A program made the translations under genes and the position numbers. From the NCBI GenBank assembly GCA_022447365.1, contig JAKVBL010000011.1:51976-115975 (forward strand): DNA of 64,000 nt. Reading direction: 5' to 3'. Below are positions 34,935-43,860 of the stretch, piece by piece. The DNA is from Oleiphilaceae bacterium (GTDB taxonomy: Bacteria; Pseudomonadota; Gammaproteobacteria; Pseudomonadales; Oleiphilaceae). Each line of letters begins with the position of its first letter. Position 1 is the stretch's first letter. The notes beneath the pieces are model-generated. The model was given only the letters and a program-made list of their open reading frames with translations. It ran no database searches and was not told where the DNA came from.

Positions 34935-35153
34935 ATGCCAAATTCAAACAATAAACGAATGGGTATCAACGAAATGTCGGCAATCACAACCATGATCGCC
35001 AATGGTGAGCTAGAGAAACTGAGGCTAGCCTTGCTCGACAAAACACTCAAAGAGCTGGAGCTAGACTATTTGCTTGACTTAGCTCAGCTCAAAAATAATC
35101 CAGAGATCACCAAGCTCTTAAAGCAACATGCGGATACTAGCTTTAGATTCTAA
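34935..35153 (+). CDS. Small hypothetical protein
   Basis: 72 residues, mostly helical, no signal, cysteine or histidine cluster (one His). A strong AAGGAG seven bases before ATG argues that it is translated. Divergent from yebG; the LexA box is 100 bp upstream of its start, so it might be SOS-controlled too, though the site favours yebG. Family not recognised. Confidence 0.6.
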   Translation: MPNSNNKRMGINEMSAITTMIANGELEKLRLALLDKTLKELELDYLLDLAQLKNNPEITKLLKQHADTSFRF

Positions 35154-35392
35154 GGCTGGGTTCGTGGGGCTGCCGGCAGACTATATGGTAGCCATCTCGA
35201 TCGAGGAAGAGTTATACAATTGCAGAGCTAAGTTATTGGCTAGATACCATGCAATACTTCATTTGTTAACGCGATCTTGATTCATTACCGCGTAACACAA
35301 AACGTTGAAAATACCGCATGACTTCATACTTGTTATGTCATTGGCCTATATTTCATTTCTAGATTCAACTAAAAATAAGGGAGCATCACGAT

Positions 35393-36307
35393 TTGAAGCG
35401 CGTGCCTTTGGTTTATCATCCGAAGTACAGTTACCCTTTCGACAGCAAACATCGTTTTGTCATGTCTAAGTTTGAGCGCTTGTACGATTATTGTTGCAAT
35501 GCAGGGCTTGTAGCATCTAACGAACATCAACCATCCGCGGCGCGAATTGATGAACTTACTTTATGCCACGCTTCTCGCTATCTCAATGATTTGACTCATA
35601 ACACACTAGCCCCCAAGGCTTTGCGTCGTATAGGCCTACCGTGGAGTGAAGCTCTCATAGAGCGGACGCTCATCTCCCCAAACGGTACTCTGTACGCTGC
35701 CGAATTAGCCATAGAGTTTGGCGTAGGCGTGCATTTGGCGGGTGGAACACACCATGCGCATTATGACTTTGGCTCTGGGTACTGTTTGCTTAACGATCTC
35801 GCGTTTGTGAGTCGCACTTTAGTTGCTCGAGGGCAAGTTCAACGTGTCTTGATCTTCGATTGCGATGTGCATCAGGGCGATGGTACCGCAGCCATACTGC
35901 AGGAAGATGAGCAGATATTTTGTTGTTCCGTGCATTGTGAAAAGAATTTTCCATTCCGCAAGCAGGAAAGCGATTTGGATGTCGGCCTCTCCGTTGGGAT
36001 GCGTGACATGGAGTACCTCCATATCGTTGAGCAAACGCTCGTGCGGTTGCTCGAACACTTTCAACCCGACATTGTTTTATACGATGCAGGCGTTGATGTA
36101 TGGAAAGGCGATGCGTTGGGGAACCTTAATATTTCGCTGGAAGGGATTCGCGCACGAGACGACTTAGTGCTTGAGCATTGTCTAGATCGAGCGATTCCAG
36201 TTGCTACAGTGATTGGTGGTGGCTACGACCGTGATCATGACGCGTTAGCTAGGCGACACGGCATTATTGTTCATGCGGCACAAGACGCCTTTGCACGCTT
36301 TGCATAG
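35393..36307 (+). CDS. Histone-deacetylase-family hydrolase
   Basis: 304-residue zinc amidohydrolase of the HDAC/AcuC superfamily (bacterial class IV-like). Catalytic motifs: GGTHHAHYDFGSGYCLLND with the His pair, DCDVHQGDGTA with metal Asp and His, and YDAGVDVWKGD with the second Asp; IGGGYD near the end. It would remove acyl groups from lysines or polyamines; substrate unknown. TTG start with AAGGGAG upstream; the next in-frame ATG would delete the conserved N-terminus. Confidence 0.88.
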   Translation: MKRVPLVYHPKYSYPFDSKHRFVMSKFERLYDYCCNAGLVASNEHQPSAARIDELTLCHASRYLNDLTHNTLAPKALRRIGLPWSEALIERTLISPNGTLYAAELAIEFGVGVHLAGGTHHAHYDFGSGYCLLNDLAFVSRTLVARGQVQRVLIFDCDVHQGDGTAAILQEDEQIFCCSVHCEKNFPFRKQESDLDVGLSVGMRDMEYLHIVEQTLVRLLEHFQPDIVLYDAGVDVWKGDALGNLNISLEGIRARDDLVLEHCLDRAIPVATVIGGGYDRDHDALARRHGIIVHAAQDAFARFA

Positions 36308-36486
36308 CACGCTTTCTCTGACATAGTTCTTTAAAAAATTTGCAGCAGCATATTCTCTTAGAAATAGGTCGTTATTTCTCAACTCTAAAAAAAATGTCGG
36401 TTCCAATCATAGTAGGTTTGGCAGATGGATGCCGACTAAGGCCTGATGCACATAAGAACCAAAAAACCAGACACCCGTCAAAACGA

Positions 36487-36516
36487 ACAAACCCCGGTAT
36501 AAAAACCGGGGTTTGT
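36487..36516. terminator. 12-bp hairpin, terminator-like
   Basis: ACAAACCCCGGT/ACCGGGGTTTGT perfect stem around ATAAAA, between the convergent HDAC and DUF6488 genes. Few T follow, so stopping may be Rho-assisted. Confidence 0.6.
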
Positions 36517-36527
36517 CAGCGATCTGA

Positions 36528-36549
36528 AAGGAGGTGTTCGCACCTCCTT
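36528..36549. terminator. Second hairpin with UUCG loop
   Basis: AAGGAGGTG/CACCTCCTT perfect 9-bp stem with the extra-stable TTCG tetraloop, 7 bp after the DUF6488 stop. It contains an anti-Shine-Dalgarno complement, coincidentally or not. Confidence 0.6.
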
Positions 36550-36556
36550 CGACTAC

Positions 36557-36910
36557 TTATTGCCCCGTAAAGTTAGAAGCTAAGTACTTTCCGTTGATGG
36601 TATAGAAAATATAAAGCGTCTGCTTTGCTGGGTCAGCAATCGCATCATTCTTAAATGAAACAACCCATTCAGGACCATGTCCAAACGATTTTTCTTCGAC
36701 AGAGCTAGCCGTAACCTCCGCCCAAGAAGCATCGATCTTCCCTCTATTAACGAGCTTTTGAACATGTGCCGATGCTTTATCAACAGCTTGTTCGCTTGTT
36801 ATTGGGTCATGTTGATGATCATGAGAATGATCATGCCCCGGCCCAGCTAAAGCAAACTGGCTGAATATGAGTACCGCACCAAGCAGTAATGTTCTAATAA
36901 AGTTAATCAT
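36557..36910 (-). CDS. DUF6488 family secreted protein
   Basis: 117 residues: signal peptide 1-22 (ending ALA), a His-rich mature N-terminus (GPGHDHSHDHQHD), then a PepSY-like fold with DKASAHVQKLVNRGKIDASW and WVVSFKNDA...LYIFYTINGKYLASN. The histidine stretch should bind Zn, Ni or Co. Third gene of a leftward cluster with HupE/UreJ and another His-rich protein. Confidence 0.7.
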   Translation of the reverse strand: MINFIRTLLLGAVLIFSQFALAGPGHDHSHDHQHDPITSEQAVDKASAHVQKLVNRGKIDASWAEVTASSVEEKSFGHGPEWVVSFKNDAIADPAKQTLYIFYTINGKYLASNFTGQ

Positions 36911-36936
36911 AATGTCTCTCTTTAAAACTTTGTTGT

Positions 36937-37734
36937 TCAGTCAATTGAATCGTGATGAGTTTTAGCTGGGACTTTCATCGAACTAGCATCCATTTCCTCA
37001 TGGGCATGTAAATGATTATCTGCGCTGAAACCAAAATCATCAGGATGCTGCTCGTGCGAATATCCATGCAATTGCTGCAACAGAAGTAATATCCCTAAAG
37101 ACATTAGAAATACATTTGCCGCATTAATAAAGTTAGTGAATGATTTTGTCCTACGCCACCCTGCAAGGAGAGCCACCATCACAGCGAGTACCGCTATTTG
37201 TCCAAGCTCTACACCAAGATTGAACGAAAGAATTTTAAGCACTAAGCCTTCTTCTGCGAGAGGCAGCATTTGCAAGCGCGTCGACAATCCAAAGCCATGA
37301 ATCAAGCCGAATACAAATACCATGATCAGCAGATTAGGCGAAGCCACATTCAAATACTTCTTAAATCCTCCAAGATTATCGAAGGCTTTGTAGATGACGG
37401 TTAGCGCGATTACAGCATCAATCAAATAATAATTTGCCTGAACATGATACAGCGTCGCAAATAGCAACGTGATTGAATGACCAATAGTAAAAGCAGTTAC
37501 AAACTTAACAATATCGTTAAATTTGGTAAGAAAGAAAACAACGCCGAAGAGGAAGAGTAAATGGTCGTACCCAGTGACCATATGGCTGGCACCCAGCTCC
37601 ACGAAATCCCAGTTTGTGGCCTCAAGTGCCTTTGCCTTATCCGCCTCAGACATACCATGGCCAAAGACGAAACTACATAAAAAATACATACCAATAGCGA
37701 CAGGCCACCGGTATTTTCTCAATACAGATAACAT
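36937..37734 (-). CDS. HupE/UreJ-family metal permease
   Basis: Inner-membrane protein with about six to seven helices. Motif HMVTGYDHLLFLFGVVFF with the conserved His and Asp is typical of HupE/UreJ nickel/cobalt permeases, followed by FTIGHSITLL and FGLIHGFGLS. The C-terminal tail is His-rich (HEQHPDDFGFSADNHLHAHEE). ATG 37734 is chosen because GAGGT precedes it; a TTG at 37746 would overlap that site. Metal could be Ni, Co or Zn. Confidence 0.85.
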   Translation of the reverse strand: MLSVLRKYRWPVAIGMYFLCSFVFGHGMSEADKAKALEATNWDFVELGASHMVTGYDHLLFLFGVVFFLTKFNDIVKFVTAFTIGHSITLLFATLYHVQANYYLIDAVIALTVIYKAFDNLGGFKKYLNVASPNLLIMVFVFGLIHGFGLSTRLQMLPLAEEGLVLKILSFNLGVELGQIAVLAVMVALLAGWRRTKSFTNFINAANVFLMSLGILLLLQQLHGYSHEQHPDDFGFSADNHLHAHEEMDASSMKVPAKTHHDSID

Positions 37735-37799
37735 TGTGTACCTCAATAATAAATCTTAGCTTTCGCTAATAAAAAAATGATTTAAACCTAAGAGAACAA

Positions 37800-38204
37800 C
37801 TATATTGGAGGCGCCCTAGCCTGAGATGAAAAATAGAATCGGAAGATAACGGGAACAGGAGCATCGCCTCGATAATCTTCAACGACAATCGTCTGTTCAC
37901 GGTAAACATAATCGGAGCTTAGATAAGCTTGGGAGTCATGATCATTCAGCTTCTTCCCATTCTTTACGGTCCAGTCTTGGCAAAGCTCAACTACCTCACT
38001 AGTATGAGGTGCGATTTCAGCCGCAAATGCATCAACATGATGAGAAGAAATACTGTGCGTATGTATTAACTGAGAATGGGTGTGGTCATGACCATCATGA
38101 TCATGATTCGAACCCAAATGGATATGCGCCGAAGCCGATTGCATTGATAAGAAAGCAATCGCTAAGAAAAGTTGCCAAATTTTGCTCTTCAAAATATCGC
38201 GCAC
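37800..38204 (-). CDS. Histidine-rich secreted protein
   Basis: About 134 residues from a GTG at 38204, giving a clear signal peptide (ILKSKIWQLFLAIAFLSMQSASA). The mature start is HIHLGSNHDHDGHDHTHS, a metal-binding stretch, followed by a domain with VVELCQDWTVKNGKKLNDHDSQAYLSSDY. The frame is open to 38267, so the start is uncertain, and no good ribosome site was found. First gene of the HupE/DUF6488 cluster. Confidence 0.6.
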   Translation of the reverse strand: MRDILKSKIWQLFLAIAFLSMQSASAHIHLGSNHDHDGHDHTHSQLIHTHSISSHHVDAFAAEIAPHTSEVVELCQDWTVKNGKKLNDHDSQAYLSSDYVYREQTIVVEDYRGDAPVPVIFRFYFSSQARAPPI

Positions 38205-38323
38205 GGGATTCCGATTATGAAAAATTTTGCAAAAGTATATGTATGCCAGTGCGGGAATACTACCCACAAAATATGACCAATTATTAAAAAGCGCAGTTTA
38301 AAAAACACTGGACTATAAACGAA

Positions 38324-38347
38324 AAAACCGACCCTAAGGTCGGTTTT
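38324..38347. terminator. Bidirectional terminator
   Basis: 10-bp stem AAAACCGACC/GGTCGGTTTT with CTAA loop, 22 bp past the acyl-CoA dehydrogenase stop on the minus strand. Confidence 0.88.
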
Positions 38348-38369
38348 CTAATGCAAGGTCAAGAACTTA

Positions 38370-40136
38370 TTAGAACTCTGCTTCAGCAAGATCCATCAAG
38401 GTAGCTTTACCTGCTTCGACATCTGCCGCTAGCTGATCCATCTCAGGAAGATACAGGCGATAGAAGTGGTTTGCTGCTTTCACTTTGCCTTCTAAGAAGT
38501 CTTCAGAGAAGCGCGATTTCGTACCGTCGTCTTGAGTTTGCTTAGCCATCTTGGCCCACATTACAGCCAAACTAGTTAAAGCAAACATGCGCAGGAGCGG
38601 TGTTGCTGCTGCGCCCGCTTCTTCTGGATCGCTCATCACTGTTTTCACCAATCCCATCAAGGTTTGGGTCAACTTCGCGATGAACTGCTCAGCTTGCTTC
38701 TTATGCTCTGGCAATGCATCAGCGATCAAGTCATTCATTGCTGCGATATAAGTGCGAGGTAAACGACCGCCGCGCATCGTCAGCTTACGTCCGATCAAAT
38801 CAAGCGCTTGAATACCATTTGTGCCTTCGTAGATACGTGCAATGCGTCCATCACGTAATAACTGCTCTACTGGCCAATCTTGGGTATAACCGTTACCACC
38901 CATAGACTGAAGTGCCGCATCTGCGCTGAAGTAGCCTTCGTCAGTCAAGAATGACTTCACGATTGGCGTCATGATCTGGAATAAATCATCTGCTTTTTCA
39001 CGATCCGCTTCTTCTGGAGCTGCATGTGCTAAGTCTTGCTGATAAGCAGCCCAATACGCCATTGCACGGCCAGCTTCAATCAACACCTTTTGCTTAAGCA
39101 GCATACGACGTACATCTGGGTGAACAATAATTGGATCTGCTGGGCCTTCTGGGTTTCTAGGGCCAGTCAATGAACGGCTCTGCAAGCGGTCTTTCGCGAA
39201 AGCCAAAGATACTTGGTAACCGGTTTCAGCTAAACCAAGACCCTGCATACCTACCATGATGCGCGCAGCGTTCATCATCGTAAACATGCACTTCAAACCT
39301 TCATTCTCTTTACCAACAAGCCAGCCTTTCGCACCCTCAAAGTTCATGACACAAGTCGCTGATCCTTTTATCCCCATTTTGTGTTCTAGGCCGCCACAGA
39401 ACGCAGGGTTGCGTGAACCATCTTCAAGGAATTTCGGAACCAAGAACAATGAGATGCCCTTACTGCCTGCAGGCGCATCCGGAAGCTTTGCCAACACCAA
39501 GTGAATGATGTTATCAGTCATATCGTGATCGCCGCCTGTAATCCAAACCTTGTTACCGGTGATCGACACACTACCGTCCGCTTGCGGCTCAGCTTTAGTT
39601 TTGATTAGACCAAGATCTGTACCACAATGTGGTTCTGTCAGACACATCGTGCCAGTCCACTCGCCCGCAATAAGCTTCGGCAAATAGTAAGACTGCTGGT
39701 GTTCGTTACCGTGCAATGTTAGAGCGTCAATAGAGCCGTGAGACAAACCTGGATACATACCAAACGATAAGTTGGTAGAGCAGCACATTTCATCAACTAC
39801 TACTTTCAAGAAGTGTGGCAAACCTTGTCCACCATGCTCAACGGGTGAAGCGAGACCACTCCAACCACCTTCTTGGTACGTTTTGTATGCTTCTTTAAAA
39901 CCAGAAGGTGTTTTTACTGTTTTCGCTTCTGGGTCGTAGACACACCCTTCCCTGTCACCTGATGCATTGATCGGTTGAAGTACGTTTTCTGCCAATTTTG
40001 CAGCTTCTTCAAGTACAGCACGCTGCATGTCTTCTGTCGCGTCGGCAAATTGCTCGATGTTTGCGATGTTGCCGGCTTTAAGAACTTCAAAAAGAACGAA
40101 GTTCATGTTGTCCATTGGCGCTTTATAATGATTCAC
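38370..40136 (-). CDS. Acyl-CoA dehydrogenase (C-terminal-extended type)
   Basis: 588-residue flavoprotein that oxidises acyl-CoA to enoyl-CoA. Motifs: MCLTEPHCGTDLGLIKT (FAD/substrate), KVWITGGDHDM, SMGGNGYTQDWPVEQLLRDGRIARIYEGTNGIQALDLIGRK, where YEGTNG carries the catalytic Glu. The 590-residue form with an extended C-terminus is the long-chain/DmdC-like type of gammaproteobacteria. GTG start with GAGGT upstream. Stands alone. Confidence 0.93.
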   Translation of the reverse strand: MNHYKAPMDNMNFVLFEVLKAGNIANIEQFADATEDMQRAVLEEAAKLAENVLQPINASGDREGCVYDPEAKTVKTPSGFKEAYKTYQEGGWSGLASPVEHGGQGLPHFLKVVVDEMCCSTNLSFGMYPGLSHGSIDALTLHGNEHQQSYYLPKLIAGEWTGTMCLTEPHCGTDLGLIKTKAEPQADGSVSITGNKVWITGGDHDMTDNIIHLVLAKLPDAPAGSKGISLFLVPKFLEDGSRNPAFCGGLEHKMGIKGSATCVMNFEGAKGWLVGKENEGLKCMFTMMNAARIMVGMQGLGLAETGYQVSLAFAKDRLQSRSLTGPRNPEGPADPIIVHPDVRRMLLKQKVLIEAGRAMAYWAAYQQDLAHAAPEEADREKADDLFQIMTPIVKSFLTDEGYFSADAALQSMGGNGYTQDWPVEQLLRDGRIARIYEGTNGIQALDLIGRKLTMRGGRLPRTYIAAMNDLIADALPEHKKQAEQFIAKLTQTLMGLVKTVMSDPEEAGAAATPLLRMFALTSLAVMWAKMAKQTQDDGTKSRFSEDFLEGKVKAANHFYRLYLPEMDQLAADVEAGKATLMDLAEAEF

Positions 40137-40327
40137 GATCTACCTCTTCACGTATTGAGTTTTCGTTTATTTCCGTGGGTCGTGCTGCTATACGCGCTCA
40201 AACGTACTTTGGGTTTCTCGTAGTGAAAAAAAGTCCGTTGAAAAACAACGGAAAAAACGAAGTGACAAATGACAATACACAGGTATTGAGATATATCTTC
40301 ATTTGTCTGATGTTCGGATTGAAAGGC

Positions 40328-41203
40328 TTAGTTAAGCATTGGAGAAATTTTGAGGTGATCTTTTATTTTTTCTTCCGCTTCAACGAACAATTTGTCTAAG
40401 GGTGTAATCGCGGAGGACGCTAGATCAAAGAAAGTCTCGGAAGTCACAGATTTCAAATCGTTGTTTAACAACATCGATTCAACGAATGATAACAACTGCT
40501 CAACATGCAATTGAGCGTCGTTTAAAAATAAGCTCGCCCATTTTTTGTTGCCCATGAGACTCGTCTTCTTAGTAAATGAAGACTCAAGCGCTGCAACCCG
40601 ATGTTTCACTTTATCAACGAGAAATTTGAGCTGAATTCTCTCAATGACTGAGCTTTCGCCAGCACTTACAACGCCCATGCCAATGGCTCGCGTTTGGCCG
40701 ATCGCTTCAATGGCCTCAAGCAGTTCCTTCCAGATCACATCAAGGCCTGAATCTCGCCCTAACCGAAGCATAGGACCATAATTCTCTGCTTGGTTTTCAA
40801 TCATATAAAGTAGATTAGTAATCAGCCTACTATGTTGGTCGATATTATTTGCCACGGTTTGGCGTTGCCAGCCTGTCGCTAAACGCTCCCAGTGCGATTT
40901 AATGCTCGTATATAGCATATCGCTCTCAAGCTCATTACTTGCAGCATCAAGCGCTTTCCATTTTTCATCAATACTCGCCCTTTTATTCCCAATGGACCGT
41001 TCTAACTGCGCATCACCATGCAAAAAGCCTGTGGTAAGACCCCGATGTTGTTGTAGCAAAATAAGGAGTTCTTTAAGCGACATAACAATTTCTAAGCTTT
41101 TCAGAATATTGCGTTGTTGTGACTGTCGACGCTTAGGCAGAAACACCAAGAAATACGCTAATGCAACAATGCCTGTAACACACATAAATACTAGAACTTC
41201 CAT
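40328..41203 (-). CDS. NIT-domain membrane protein
   Basis: 291 residues: one N-terminal transmembrane helix (VLVFMCVTGIVALAYFLVFLP), then an all-helical region with LLQQHRGLTTGFLHGD, the hallmark of NIT (nitrate- and nitrite-sensing) domains, and a second half with GQTRAIGMGVVSAGE. It carries no output domain. It starts 3 bp after the chemoreceptor gene upstream, so the two probably form a sensor/receptor pair. Confidence 0.7.
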   Translation of the reverse strand: MEVLVFMCVTGIVALAYFLVFLPKRRQSQQRNILKSLEIVMSLKELLILLQQHRGLTTGFLHGDAQLERSIGNKRASIDEKWKALDAASNELESDMLYTSIKSHWERLATGWQRQTVANNIDQHSRLITNLLYMIENQAENYGPMLRLGRDSGLDVIWKELLEAIEAIGQTRAIGMGVVSAGESSVIERIQLKFLVDKVKHRVAALESSFTKKTSLMGNKKWASLFLNDAQLHVEQLLSFVESMLLNNDLKSVTSETFFDLASSAITPLDKLFVEAEEKIKDHLKISPMLN

Positions 41204-41206
41204 GTC

Positions 41207-42346
41207 TTATACCTCTGCTAGTTGAGCTGAATGTCCACGAGAACGCTCTGCTTTTTCAGCGAGGTACTCGGCAATTTTTACCGTTTCACCTGCGATTAAG
41301 GTGTTGTTATTTGCGCGTTCTAACAAGGATTCCATGTTTTCGGAGATTTCAGAGGTCGCAACACTTTGCTGACCTGATGCTTGTGCGATCACCAGCATGT
41401 TATGCGCTATTTCATCCACCATTTTATCAATCAATACAAGCGAGCTTTCTAGCGAATCGATACTCTTCGCATTGTCTTCTGCGGCATCAATTACTTTGCG
41501 AGACATTCGGGTAACATCGGCCATTCTTGTGTGCACATCATGAATACTTTGTGTGATTTGATTGGCAGATTCTCTTGATCGAATTGAAAGGTTACGCACC
41601 TCGTCAGCGACAACAGAGAAGCCACGACCGTGTTCGCCCGCTCTAGCCGCTTCAATCGCAGCGTTTAAAGACAACAAGTTGGTCTGATCGGAAATATCTA
41701 CAATGATTTGAGACATCGTAGCCACATGTTCGGTTAACGCAAACAGCTCAGCCACCAACGATTCGCTTTGCTGAGACAGCGATACCATATGACGTATCTT
41801 GGTCGTCGCGCCCTGCGCTTGCTGAATGCCATTACTTGTTTGCGCCCGAGACTTTTCTATTTCCTCATGGGCATTTTTAATTTGTAACGCGACATCATTA
41901 ACGCTCTGGCTGAGTTCAGTGACGGCAGCCGCTGAAGACGTAATCGCGCCCTTTTGACTTGAAGCATTGCTCGACACCGACAATGCACTTGCTGTAAGCT
42001 CTCGAGACATATGAATGAACTCAGCTGACGATTCATCCATAGACTGATCTGCTCTCGCATGACTAAGAAAGTAGTTTCTCAACACACTTAAATGCTTATC
42101 AGCTAAGAGTGATTCGATCGGCAAATCGCGATAATTTGAATCCGTGTTTTCAAGATGCTGAGCTAATGATTCGAAGGTGCGAATAGATCGTGTGTGATAC
42201 ATGAGTAAAAGACACGGTAGCGTACCTAGGAGCGCAATAATTAGCAGATTCCAGCTTAAGCCAGACACTAAGTAACTAAATCCAATAGCAAATATAATCG
42301 CAGTAAAAATCAAAACGAGATGGGAACTAAAACTAGAAGTATTCAC
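41207..42346 (-). CDS. Methyl-accepting chemotaxis protein without large sensor domain
   Basis: About 379 residues. Two adjacent membrane helices ([18 protein letters not shown] and [18 protein letters not shown]) leave almost no periplasmic loop. The signalling hairpin contains the conserved tip [40 protein letters not shown]. Ligand sensing must come from elsewhere, probably the NIT protein encoded 3 bp downstream. GTG 42346 is chosen (AAAAGGAC upstream); an earlier GTG at 42400 is possible. Confidence 0.85.
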   Translation of the reverse strand: MNTSSFSSHLVLIFTAIIFAIGFSYLVSGLSWNLLIIALLGTLPCLLLMYHTRSIRTFESLAQHLENTDSNYRDLPIESLLADKHLSVLRNYFLSHARADQSMDESSAEFIHMSRELTASALSVSSNASSQKGAITSSAAAVTELSQSVNDVALQIKNAHEEIEKSRAQTSNGIQQAQGATTKIRHMVSLSQQSESLVAELFALTEHVATMSQIIVDISDQTNLLSLNAAIEAARAGEHGRGFSVVADEVRNLSIRSRESANQITQSIHDVHTRMADVTRMSRKVIDAAEDNAKSIDSLESSLVLIDKMVDEIAHNMLVIAQASGQQSVATSEISENMESLLERANNNTLIAGETVKIAEYLAEKAERSRGHSAQLAEV

Positions 42347-42560
42347 TTTCGGGCAGGTCCTTTTCCTTGGCTTAACCGACAACAAAGTAATAAAAATCAC
42401 TATGTAGTCGCAAAGAATATGCCGCCAAAAATAAAATATAATTTACATTATTAAGAAATTATAACTAATTGTTTTATATAACCTTATTAAAGAGAAAGAT
42501 TAACTAATATAGAACAAAGACTTATGCATCTGCACTAAGCTTAAGCAGATCAAAGAAAGA

Positions 42561-42584
42561 CCGCCCAAGTTGGGTGCGTTTTTT
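42561..42584. terminator. Terminator-like hairpin after the SDR gene
   Basis: GCCCAA/TTGGGT(G) hairpin with T6 on the plus side and pyrimidine-rich sequence on the minus side, about 57 bp past the SDR stop. Confidence 0.45.
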
Positions 42585-42640
42585 ATAAATGTATTAAAAA
42601 AATAAGACTTTAAATCAGCGAGTGTAATGATGCTTGATGC

Positions 42641-43393
42641 TTACCACTCAATACTTTTGCCCTGCCAATCCACAAATGAAAGAGTCTTATCGATTGCTTG
42701 AGATTGCATAACGTCGATGAGGCGCTCAGCTGAGTAGTCCTGACTGAATAGTTTGCCTTCGGGCACATTGGCTTGGAAAGGTTTAGAGAGACCTGTGTCA
42801 GTTGTACCAGGGTGGTAGGCAATCAACTTTACATTAGGATAACGCCGTGCATATTCTGTTGAAGCGGTTTTCAACATCATATTCAAGGCTGCTTTTGATG
42901 ACCGATAGCTGTACCACCCACCTAAGCGATTGTCGCCAATACTGCCAACACGGGCCGACAAAACCAAAACTCGTGTATCGAGTTTTAGCGCAAACAGTGG
43001 CGAAAATGCTTGTAGCCAGAGCATCGGCATCAGAGTATTCGTCTCGAGCACTGTTAAGGCAGACTGCATATCTAAGGCTTCAATACGCTTTTCTGGTTGA
43101 ACCTTTATTGACCCGGTTTCGGTATGCAATAAGCCTGTTGCGATAATGATATCAACATCGAGTGACGCTACTCGTTTCGCTTGCATGAGCGCTTCGGTCA
43201 CCACATTGGCCATCGAAGGTTTAGAAGAGTCTGCTTCTAAGATAGTAAGTTTGGAATTCTCTGAGAATGAAAGAGCGGCGTTTGATCGGGAAACAGCTAT
43301 CACTGATACATAGTTTGCATCGGCACAACAATGCTCAACGCATGCCCCACCAATTCCGCCCGACGCACCAATTACTACTGCTATACGTTTCAT
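42641..43393 (-). CDS. Short-chain dehydrogenase (CsgA/sniffer-like)
   Basis: 250-residue SDR: coenzyme loop GASGGIGGACVEH near residue 9, catalytic Ser region LSARVGSIGDN, YSYRSSKAALN with Tyr/Lys, and HPGTTDTGLSKPF. The C-terminus matches the group annotated CsgA or YciK-like carbonyl reductases. ATG 43393 overlaps the stop of the DUF393 gene (ATGA); the open frame further upstream is a shadow of that gene. Confidence 0.85.
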   Translation of the reverse strand: MKRIAVVIGASGGIGGACVEHCCADANYVSVIAVSRSNAALSFSENSKLTILEADSSKPSMANVVTEALMQAKRVASLDVDIIIATGLLHTETGSIKVQPEKRIEALDMQSALTVLETNTLMPMLWLQAFSPLFALKLDTRVLVLSARVGSIGDNRLGGWYSYRSSKAALNMMLKTASTEYARRYPNVKLIAYHPGTTDTGLSKPFQANVPEGKLFSQDYSAERLIDVMQSQAIDKTLSFVDWQGKSIEW

Positions 43394-43791
43394 GCCTTGT
43401 CCTCTTTTGAGGTTCGAATGTCGCACTGGCCTGTCGCACAGCGGCTTCGCCCGGTTAGCATCCAAGACAATCGATAACGATTTCGCGCAAACCAAAGGTA
43501 GGCTCGATCAGCAAACCAACGCATCACTGGCCAACGTAAGGCCTGAACCCAAGGCTTTCTATCGACCGCCTTCCAAGCCGCTGCCGTCACATCTAGACCC
43601 AAGATAATTTGATTGTCGATCTTGCCGTGTAAAATCGTCATAGCTGCCGTTGGGTCTATATCAGGATGTGAAGAAAATGCCTCGCTATGGATGTCGACAA
43701 GATTAAGTTTCGCTTTCTCATCATAGGCACGCAAAGCGTTCATCTCTTTAGCACAGAGTGGACAAGTTCCATCATAAAAGACAGTGAGCAT
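43390..43791 (-). CDS. DUF393 thiol-disulfide oxidoreductase (DCC family)
   Basis: 133-residue thioredoxin-like protein with redox centre FYDGTCPLCAKEM (C10, C13) and LVDIHSEAF; C-terminal RCATGQC gives a further cysteine pair. ATG 43791 gives the canonical MLTVFYDG start. Coupled to the SDR gene by a 4-bp overlap. Confidence 0.85.
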   Translation of the reverse strand: MLTVFYDGTCPLCAKEMNALRAYDEKAKLNLVDIHSEAFSSHPDIDPTAAMTILHGKIDNQIILGLDVTAAAWKAVDRKPWVQALRWPVMRWFADRAYLWFARNRYRLSWMLTGRSRCATGQCDIRTSKEDKA

Positions 43792-43860
43792 GGCATTTCC
43801 TTTAACTAACAACTTTCATTATGCGCTAGTTATACGGCTATATGACGCGGTAAGATCTTA

